Below, one piece after another: positions 1 to 5,326 of a stretch of DNA of 5,326 nt. Made by a program: the position numbers and the translations under genes. The stretch lies in contig JBGVIL010000220.1 in the NCBI GenBank assembly GCA_045123185.1, positions 1 to 5,326 on the forward strand. The letters are read 5' to 3'. This stretch comes from UBA1231 sp045123185. GTDB taxonomy: Bacteria; Bacillota_I; Bacilli_A; ML615J-28; CAG-313. The notes below the pieces were generated by a model. That model was not told the DNA's origin, made no database searches, and worked only from the letters and a program-made list of their open reading frames with translations. How positions within the stretch are numbered: position 1 is the stretch's first letter; every line of letters starts with the position of its first letter.

Positions 1-2826
1 TCTGTATTAGGAGATTTAAATGAATCGTTATCTGGATGTACGGACGAACAACGCGACGCATATTTAAATATGATCGCAGGTAAGACACGTATTTCAGATT
101 TAAATGCATTATTAGCTGGTTTTTCTGATGAATGGGGAGAACTAAGTAAAGAAATAAAAAATGCCGATGGTACACTTGAAAGTGTATATCAGACAATGAT
201 GGATACGACAGAAAATTTAAGAAAAAGCATAGAAAGTAAATTTGAAGCAATTGGTATTAGATTAATTGAATCAATTCAAGAACCAATGAAAGAAGTAATG
301 AAAGTTATAGATGACGTATTGGGGAAAGTTGCAAATTTACCTGACGGATTTTATCAAACAGTTGCTGTTGTTGGAGCGGTTATTGCTGTTATTGCACCAT
401 TAGGTCTTTTATTAGGTACAATAGTTACTGGTATTGGAAAATTTATATCAGGAATAGGATCATTATTTAATGTTTTATCGGCTGTTATTGGATTTATAGC
501 AACTCCTATTGGAGCAATTGTCGCAGCCGTTGTCGCATTAGGTGTGGCACTTGTCGTAGCTTACAATAAATCAGAAACATTTAGAAATATTGTTAATAAA
601 GCGTTTGATATCGTTAAAGAAAAAGTAAAACAAGTTATTGATTTTATTAAACCATATATCCAAAAATTTATAGAATGGTTACCAGGAGCATGGGAAAATG
701 CTGTTTCTTTCCTAAGTAATTGTTGGGATGGAATAGTTGATTTTATGACACCAGTTATTGAAAGAGCAAAAGAAATATGGAATAATTTCGTTGATTTTTT
801 CAAGGAAAACGGATCTACGTTGTCATCTTTTTGGTCTACTGTATGGAACGGAATATCAACCGTTACAACTGATGTTATTAATGGAATTAAAATCGTATTC
901 GATGATTTAATAAAAATATTTAATGATTTTCGCGATAAACATGGCGCAGATTTAATTAAAGTATTTGAATCAATAAGAGACTCATTATTAGATTTTGGTG
1001 AAGCTGTATGGAATGGCGTTATTGCTGTATGGCAAGGATTGATGGATTTCTGGAATGAATGGGGAGATGAAATAACTGCATTTTTCACAAGATTATGGGA
1101 AGGTATAAAATTTTACGTAGGAATAGCATGGGACGGAATTGTCTTAGCAATAAAAACAGCAATTGATTTATTAGCAGGAATAATAAAAATAGGAACTGAA
1201 TTAATGAATGGAGATTGGCAAGCAGCATGGGAAGCATTTAAAGAAATGTGTGTAAATGTTTGGGAAAACCTATGTGAATATTTCAATACTGTCGGCCCGA
1301 AAATTTGGAACGCTATACAAGATGGTTTTAATTATCTTGTTGAAAATCTTCCTATTTGGTGGAATAATTTATGTACGTTTGTTTCAGAGAAATGGAATGA
1401 ACTTGTAACATTTGTCATTGGAAAAGCTGAAGAATTAAAAGAAACAGCATCTACAAAAATATCTGAGTTTATAAGTAACGTTTCTACATATATTTCTGAA
1501 CTTCCTGGCAAAATTTCGGAATGGTTATCACAAACAATAACAAAAGTTATTGAGTGGGCACAAGATATGGCAGAAAAAGGAAGAACAGCAGCATTAGATT
1601 TTGCTAATAAAGTCATTGAATATATTAAAGAACTTCCTAGTAAAGTTTGGGAATGGTTATCTCAGGTAATAACAAAAGTTATTGAGTGGGCACAAGATAT
1701 GGCAGAAAAAGCGAAAACGTGTGCAAGTGATTTTATAAAAGGATTTATTGATGGCGTAAAAAATCTTCCAAATGAATTATGGGGAACATTACAAGAAGCA
1801 ATAGGAAAAGTTGCAGAATGGGGGCAAACACTTGCAACAAATGCAACATCAGCAGGTAAAACATTTGTTACTAATTTTATTTCTGGAATATTATCACTTC
1901 CAACTGAATTATTAGGCATCTTAACACAAGCATTAAGTAATGTTCTTACTTGGATATCGCAATTAGCAAGTAACGCAACATCAGGTGGTAGTACTTTTAT
2001 TTCCAATTTTATTTCTTCGATAACATCACTTCCGTCTCAATTATTAGGTATTTTATCACAAGCTCTAAGTAACGTACTTAATTGGATATCGCAATTAACA
2101 AGTAACGCAATGTCAGGTGGTAGCACATTTGTTTCTAATTTTATCTCTTCAATAACATCGCTTCCATCTAGATTATGGGGTATATTATCACAAGCATTAA
2201 ATTCAATAATCAGTTGGGGATCTCAAGCAGCATCAAGCGCAATGAACGTTGGTTCAAGAATTATTTCTGGTGTTGTAAGTGGATTATCTTCATTACCATC
2301 GCGATTATATACTATCGGTACAAATGCAATAAGTTCATTAATAAGAGGTTTAAGTTCAATGGCTGGTAGCATTGCTAGTAAAGTAAGTTCAATGGTTAAT
2401 AGTGCGGTAAATAGTGCATTAGGAGCGGTTGGAAAAGACGGCGTTATAACAGTAACTCAAGAATACGAAACAGATGCATTAACAGGATTAGAAAATACCG
2501 TTTGGTCTTACGGTAAAGACGCATTAAAAACAATTTCATTAAGTAATATAGATTATAATACGTCTGCTTATGCTGATAGTTCTTATATTACAAATAATAC
2601 ACTTAGTAATTCACAATTTAATGGCGCATATAAATATGGAAACTCATTAGTTGGTGGAAATAAGGAAAACGATATTTATAAATTAATAGATACATTAGCA
2701 TCCCAACAATCTCAACCAATTAATATTAATATTAATATTGAAAAAATGAGCGGAAGCGAAGACGATGTTGATAAATTAATTAAAATGATTTCTGATAGAA
2801 TAGAAATGAAAAAGAAAAGATGGTAA
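1..2826 (+). CDS. tmp: Phage tail tape measure protein, 5'-truncated
   Basis: This protein sets the length of a long non-contractile tail, fills the tube lumen and leaves ahead of the DNA at infection. The frame is open from base 1 (SVLGDLNESLSGCTDEQRDA...), so the start lies upstream and the ATG at 70 is internal. Residues below count codon 1 as 1. Residues 1-120 resemble the end of the TP901-type TMP core. Two hydrophobic stretches, about 119-145 and 158-188, could be membrane segments. Residues about 220-470 are rich in Trp and in WxxΦ 'TMP repeats', and include NGDWQAAW at 403-410. Residues 501-808 are seven 44-residue repeats. The tail ends with an Ile-Asn strand and a charged segment (DDVDKLIKMISDRIEMKKKRW). 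I see no peptidase or lytic transglycosylase motif in the visible part. At about 1.5 Å per residue, 941 residues imply a tail of at least about 140 nm. TAA stop at 2824; Dit and Tal follow, as usual. The family assignment is strong. Confidence 0.93.
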   Translation, partial: SVLGDLNESLSGCTDEQRDAYLNMIAGKTRISDLNALLAGFSDEWGELSKEIKNADGTLESVYQTMMDTTENLRKSIESKFEAIGIRLIESIQEPMKEVMKVIDDVLGKVANLPDGFYQTVAVVGAVIAVIAPLGLLLGTIVTGIGKFISGIGSLFNVLSAVIGFIATPIGAIVAAVVALGVALVVAYNKSETFRNIVNKAFDIVKEKVKQVIDFIKPYIQKFIEWLPGAWENAVSFLSNCWDGIVDFMTPVIERAKEIWNNFVDFFKENGSTLSSFWSTVWNGISTVTTDVINGIKIVFDDLIKIFNDFRDKHGADLIKVFESIRDSLLDFGEAVWNGVIAVWQGLMDFWNEWGDEITAFFTRLWEGIKFYVGIAWDGIVLAIKTAIDLLAGIIKIGTELMNGDWQAAWEAFKEMCVNVWENLCEYFNTVGPKIWNAIQDGFNYLVENLPIWWNNLCTFVSEKWNELVTFVIGKAEELKETASTKISEFISNVSTYISELPGKISEWLSQTITKVIEWAQDMAEKGRTAALDFANKVIEYIKELPSKVWEWLSQVITKVIEWAQDMAEKAKTCASDFIKGFIDGVKNLPNELWGTLQEAIGKVAEWGQTLATNATSAGKTFVTNFISGILSLPTELLGILTQALSNVLTWISQLASNATSGGSTFISNFISSITSLPSQLLGILSQALSNVLNWISQLTSNAMSGGSTFVSNFISSITSLPSRLWGILSQALNSIISWGSQAASSAMNVGSRIISGVVSGLSSLPSRLYTIGTNAISSLIRGLSSMAGSIASKVSSMVNSAVNSALGAVGKDGVITVTQEYETDALTGLENTVWSYGKDALKTISLSNIDYNTSAYADSSYITNNTLSNSQFNGAYKYGNSLVGGNKENDIYKLIDTLASQQSQPINININIEKMSGSEDDVDKLIKMISDRIEMKKKRW
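1501..2424 (+). repeat. Seven tandem 132-bp (44-residue) repeats in the tape measure gene
   Basis: Units begin at 1501, 1633, 1765, 1897, 2029, 2161 and 2293, each exactly 132 bp after the last. Each protein unit opens with Leu-Pro, followed by a helical stretch such as 'ILSQALSNVLNWISQ' and a second helix ending before the next Leu-Pro. The Leu codon is CTT in units 1-6, although TTA dominates elsewhere, which points to common descent. Unit 7 uses TTA and is the most divergent. A stretch at 1348-1500 (LPIWWNNL..., 51 residues) looks like a degenerate extra unit with about 7 residues inserted. Repeats of this Leu-Pro/Trp type are known from other Bacillota tape measure proteins. Because 44 is four times 11, the units fit the 11-residue helical periodicity of TMPs; that link is inference. 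Confidence 0.93.
2719..2739 (+). repeat. ATTAAT hexanucleotide microsatellite near the end of tmp
   Basis: Three ATTAAT units plus a final ATT, in frame, encode an alternating Ile-Asn run just before the charged C-terminus of the tape measure protein. The alternation suggests a beta strand, and alternating hydrophobic strands are common at this place in phage TMPs. Slippage by one 6-bp unit would keep the frame. Confidence 0.7.
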
Positions 2827-2854
2827 GGGGCATATGTAGTTATGCTCCTTTTTT
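2825..2854 (+). terminator. Intrinsic terminator after tmp
   Basis: AAGGGGCATA (2825-2834) pairs with TATGCTCCTT (2841-2850) to give a 10-bp stem with one G-U pair and a 6-nt loop (TGTAGT). A T run (2849-2854) follows, then A and four more T. The first two stem bases are the last two of the TAA stop codon. In an otherwise A+T-rich spacer, this G+C-rich stem followed by U's is a convincing rho-independent terminator. It lies between two late tail genes, so it probably lowers rather than abolishes downstream expression, unless Dit and Tal have their own promoter. Confidence 0.85.
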
Positions 2855-2880
2855 ATTTTGCAAAAATCAACAAAATAAAA

Positions 2881-2909
2881 TTAACATTTTAAATAGTAAA
2901 AAGTTTAAT
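2881..2909 (+). promoter_or_regulatory. Possible weak vegetative promoter ahead of dit
   Basis: TTAACA (2881-2886) and TTTAAT (2904-2909) each match the sigma-A consensus at five of six positions, with a 17-bp spacer. They lie after the terminator and about 65 bp before the dit start. In sequence this A+T-rich such matches arise easily by chance, and TTTAAT lacks the important second-position A of TATAAT. The argument for it is mainly contextual: something should transcribe dit and tal beyond the terminator, though read-through could suffice. Confidence 0.22.
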
Positions 2910-2948
2910 ATTTTATTATTTTTTATAAAAAAACGTTAAAAAGTTTAA
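2897..2948 (+). repeat. 12-bp direct repeat pair in the tmp-dit spacer
   Basis: TAAAAAGTTTAA occurs at 2897-2908 and again, identical, at 2937-2948, exactly 40 bp apart. The second copy runs into GTTTA...TAAAC (2943-2959), a short inverted repeat directly before the dit ribosome binding site. Such sites could bind a regulator, but the motif contains only A, T and one G, so chance or simple-sequence origin remains likely. Confidence 0.45.
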
Positions 2949-2960
2949 AAATACTAAACA

Positions 2961-2966
2961 AGGAGG
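2961..2966 (+). promoter_or_regulatory. Ribosome binding site of dit
   Basis: A full AGGAGG lies 7 nt before the ATG at 2974. It fixes the dit start and indicates strong translation, fitting a structural protein made in several copies. Confidence 0.9.
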
Positions 2967-2973
2967 CATAAAA

Positions 2974-3681
2974 ATGATTAAAAAGAATTGGATTTCTTTT
3001 AATAGTTTTAATACGTTGTCTAATAATGTTTTAATTGAACAACTTCCAGAAATTCCTCTTTCAGAAGAAAAGGTTGAATTTATTGAAATAGATGGTAGAA
3101 GTGGATACTTAACATTATCTCAAAATGAATTTATGCCAATTGAATATGAAGTTCAACTTAATCTTAAAAGTAAAAATGATATAAAAAAAATTAGAAGTAT
3201 TTTTTGTGGAAGCGGAAAATTAATTACATCTAATGATGATACATTATTTTATTATGCAAGAGTTATAAGCGTTGTTAATTTTGAAAGAGTTATATCTGAT
3301 AAATATACGTGTATTATTACTTTTAAATTACAACCTTTTGGATATGAAATTGAGAATAATGAAATAGCTAGTATTACAAATCCGTATACCATTAGTAATA
3401 ATACTAATGCGACTTGTCAACCATTGATAACAATACATGGCACAGGAAGTTGTATTTTAACTATTGGAAATCATCAAATAAATATTACTGATATTAACGA
3501 ATCGATTATTTTAGATTTTGAAACGCAAGAAGCATATAAAGATAATAACGGAAGCAAAGAAAACATGAATGGAAAAGTAGATGGTGTATTTTATGATTTT
3601 GAAATAGGAAACACAAAAATATCATGGAATGGTTCAGGCATTACCAAAATAACAATTAATCCACGATATAGATGGAGATAA
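2974..3681 (+). CDS. dit: Distal tail protein (Dit), siphovirus tail component family
   Basis: Dit forms the hexameric ring at the tail tip that joins the tube to Tal and any receptor-binding proteins. The 235 residues show the family layout. The N-terminal ring-forming part (about 1-125) has WISFNSFNT near the start, the typical 'IEIDGRSG' turn at 37-44, a strand-rich core, and FKLQPFGYE at 117-125. The C-terminal part (about 126-235) fits the galectin-like domain: 'PLITIHGTGSCILTIG', a segment reading ILDFETQEAYKDNNG, then NTKISWNG and an end at NPRYRWR. The length is close to that of minimal Dits such as SPP1 gp19.1. No inserted carbohydrate-binding module is apparent, so receptor binding probably lies in Tal or further downstream. 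The ATG is set by AGGAGG 7 nt upstream. TAA stop; tal starts 52 bp later. Motif and order evidence is strong, with no search done. Confidence 0.9.
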   Translation: MIKKNWISFNSFNTLSNNVLIEQLPEIPLSEEKVEFIEIDGRSGYLTLSQNEFMPIEYEVQLNLKSKNDIKKIRSIFCGSGKLITSNDDTLFYYARVISVVNFERVISDKYTCIITFKLQPFGYEIENNEIASITNPYTISNNTNATCQPLITIHGTGSCILTIGNHQINITDINESIILDFETQEAYKDNNGSKENMNGKVDGVFYDFEIGNTKISWNGSGITKITINPRYRWR

Positions 3682-3718
3682 TAGAATATTTTTATTGCAT
3701 TTTTATATAATATAATAG

Positions 3719-3725
3719 AGGAGGT
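3719..3725 (+). promoter_or_regulatory. Ribosome binding site of tal
   Basis: AGGAGGT lies 8 nt before the ATG at 3734. It favours that start over the in-frame ATG at 3749 (residue 6), which has no such site at the right distance. Confidence 0.9.
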
Positions 3726-3733
3726 ATATATAA

Positions 3734-5326
3734 ATGAATAGAAAAAGTATGCCAATAAGAATATATAAACATAATGCTGAAACATTCAATAATAATGGTA
3801 TAAGAACTTTATTTCCATCTAGTGCTATAATCGAAAGAAATCTAGAAGAATATGTTTATAATTTGGAGATAACACATCCAATAGATGATGAAAATCGTTG
3901 GAAGGAAATCGTAGAAGATAGAATTATCATAGCAAATGAGCAACCATTTAGGATTAAATATATTACCAAAACAATGAATAGTATTACTGCTTATTGTGAA
4001 CATATATTCTTTGATTTATCGAATAATTTCATTGAAGATACAAATATTGTTAGTAAAAACGGATTTACAGCTATCAATCAAATTTTAACTAGTACTGTTT
4101 ATGGTCACAACTTTAATGGTACTTCTGATATTGATGTTTTAGCTAATTCCAGACTTGTACGCAAAAACGTTTTAAATGCTCTATTAGGAGATGATGAAAA
4201 TTCATTTGGTAATCGTTGGGGATATTTTGAATTAGATATTGACGGATTTAATTTTAAAATGAATAAAAAAATAGGACAAGATAGAGGATATAAAATTATT
4301 TATGGTAAAAACTTAACTGGAATTAATGCTAAGATAGATATGACAAATGTTATTACACGCATTAGACCAGTTGGGTTTGACGGAATTGAATTAGGCGAAC
4401 TATATGTAGACTCTCCTTATATTAATAATTATGCGATGCCTATCATTCGTGAATATAAATATGAAGATGTTAAATGGAAAAAGTCACCGAATTATAAAGA
4501 AGATGAAAACGAGGTAGCATTTGATAAATTAGAAGATGCAAGAGCTGAATTAAAACGTAGGGCACTATTAGAATTTAGTGAAAATTTAATAGACGTTCCG
4601 ACAACAACTTATGATATTAATTTCATTGAATTATCTAATACAGATGAATATAAAAATCTACAATCATTATCATTAATTAATATTGGAGATAGCGTTACAA
4701 TTAATCATGAGAAATTAGGAATTAATATACCTGCGAGATGTATTTCTTATAAATACAATTGTTTGACTTGCAATTTTGATGAGATTACATTAGGTCATTA
4801 TAATAAGAATTTCCTTAGAGAAGTTAACTCATTAACAAGTGATATTAAAGATATTATAACAAAACTTCCAGCTGAATTAAATAATTTTTTACAGCAGTCA
4901 AAAGAATATGTGACAGAATATATTAACGGTGGATGGGGAGGATATTTATATTATACTCCAAACGGTCTTTATATATTGGATAATCCTAATATAAATATTG
5001 CACAAAGTGTTGCCGTGTTGAATGTTAATGGTTTAGGATTTTCTAACACTGGAATTAACGGAACTTTTGAAACTGCAATTACGCGTGATGGACATATATC
5101 TGCATCATTCATTGATACGGGAACTTTAAGCGCCGAACTTGTTAAGGCTGGAATATTATCTAGTGTTAATAATAAATCATGGATAAATATGGAAACAGGA
5201 GAATTTAATTTAGCTAATAAAATTAAATACGAAAACAACGAATTTAAAATAACTGTTTCTGATGACAAAACATTAGACGATAAATTAAAAGAACAAGATA
5301 ATATTTTATCAAATATAAATAATACA
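3734..5326 (+). CDS. tal: Tail-associated hub / minor structural protein (Tal), 3'-truncated
   Basis: Tal closes the tube beneath Dit, as gp27 does in T4, and usually carries host-contact or wall-degrading modules at its C-terminus. The frame stays open for 531 codons to the window edge, with no stop. Residues about 1-350 match the phage minor structural protein N-terminal / prophage tail endopeptidase family: NSFGNRWGYFELD at 156-168, YGKNLTG at 190-196, TRIRPVGFDGIELGELYVDSP ending at 228, and a closing ITLGHYN. Residues about 350-396 form a charged helical linker. From 397 comes the typical shaft module: INGGWGGYLYY, GLGFSNTGINGTFETAIT (433-450), DGHISASFIDTGTLSAELVKAGIL, then WINMETGEFNL (483-493). 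A new helical stretch begins near 510. No catalytic domain can be judged because the C-terminus is missing. 'Endopeptidase' is a family name, not a demonstrated activity here. Start set by AGGAGGT. Confidence 0.9.
   Translation, partial: MNRKSMPIRIYKHNAETFNNNGIRTLFPSSAIIERNLEEYVYNLEITHPIDDENRWKEIVEDRIIIANEQPFRIKYITKTMNSITAYCEHIFFDLSNNFIEDTNIVSKNGFTAINQILTSTVYGHNFNGTSDIDVLANSRLVRKNVLNALLGDDENSFGNRWGYFELDIDGFNFKMNKKIGQDRGYKIIYGKNLTGINAKIDMTNVITRIRPVGFDGIELGELYVDSPYINNYAMPIIREYKYEDVKWKKSPNYKEDENEVAFDKLEDARAELKRRALLEFSENLIDVPTTTYDINFIELSNTDEYKNLQSLSLINIGDSVTINHEKLGINIPARCISYKYNCLTCNFDEITLGHYNKNFLREVNSLTSDIKDIITKLPAELNNFLQQSKEYVTEYINGGWGGYLYYTPNGLYILDNPNINIAQSVAVLNVNGLGFSNTGINGTFETAITRDGHISASFIDTGTLSAELVKAGILSSVNNKSWINMETGEFNLANKIKYENNEFKITVSDDKTLDDKLKEQDNILSNINNT

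Noticed and set aside
70..72. ATG at 70 as the start of the tape measure gene
   Set aside because: The same frame is open back to base 1 with family-like sequence (LNESLSGCTDEQRDAYLN), and no ribosome binding site precedes this ATG.
561..1088. 175-codon open frame on the minus strand
   Set aside because: It lies wholly antisense to the tape measure gene, has no Shine-Dalgarno sequence before its ATG, and the translation resembles no family I recognise.
1332..2006. Two minus-strand open frames (1332-1616 and 1662-2006) sharing a similar Ser/Ile/His-rich segment
   Set aside because: The shared segment is only the reverse reading of the duplicated tape measure repeats 1 and 2. There is no start signal and no independent coding evidence.
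2175..2369. 64-codon plus-strand open frame in another frame inside tmp
   Set aside because: It has no ribosome binding site, a low-complexity translation rich in Asn, Lys and Ile, and lies wholly inside the real gene.
3701..3716. TATAAT box (3711-3716) before tal, suggesting a promoter
   Set aside because: No -35 element sits at a proper distance: TTGCAT at 3695 leaves only 10 bp. Transcription would start at about 3723, inside the tal ribosome binding site. It is best read as A+T-rich spacer.
3591..3785. 64-codon minus-strand open frame spanning the dit-tal junction
   Set aside because: It overlaps the ends of both real genes and has no Shine-Dalgarno sequence. The hydrophobic Tyr/Phe/Ile translation is the expected shadow of A+T-rich DNA.
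4969..5268. 99-codon minus-strand open frame
   Set aside because: It is antisense to the tal shaft module, which has clear family motifs on the plus strand. No start signal.
1..5326. Possible recoding of stop codons or a diversity-generating retroelement target
   Set aside because: All reading frames are explained with standard stops. No in-frame TGA or TAG occurs, and there is no paired template-like repeat or reverse transcriptase in the window.

Overview
The window is a stretch of a siphovirus-type tail gene cluster from a phage or prophage of a low-GC Gram-positive host (Bacillota: clostridial, bacillar or erysipelotrichial). The DNA is strongly A+T-rich, with TTA, AGA and ATA codons favoured. 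Both internal genes have strong AGGAGG ribosome binding sites. Every tryptophan I read is TGG, with no in-frame TGA, so the standard bacterial code applies. Nothing identifies the host more closely.

Layout, all on the + strand. (1) Bases 1-2826 are the 3' part of a tape measure protein gene, open through the left edge, with at least 941 codons visible. It holds a hydrophobic double segment, a Trp-rich region, seven exact-length 44-residue tandem repeats and a short charged C-terminus. (2) Bases 2827-2973 are a 147-bp A+T-rich spacer. A clear intrinsic terminator starts inside the TMP stop codon. A 12-bp direct repeat, a weak promoter candidate and the next ribosome binding site follow. (3) Bases 2974-3681 encode a compact distal tail protein (Dit). 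(4) After 52 bp with another strong ribosome binding site, bases 3734-5326 encode the first 531 residues of a tail-associated hub/receptor-binding protein (Tal; 'minor structural protein' family). It runs off the right edge, so it has no stop codon here.

The order TMP-Dit-Tal is the standard siphovirus order. TMP sets tail length and occupies the tube lumen. Dit forms the ring at the tube tip. Tal closes the tip and carries host-contact modules. The identifications rest on motifs and gene order read by eye, not on a database search.

I found no previously undescribed system here. The observations most worth checking are the TMP repeat array (exact 132-bp period, unequal ages of copies, loss of charge along the array) and the terminator placed between two late structural genes. 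No RNA gene, CRISPR array, insertion sequence, attachment site or minus-strand gene is supported.
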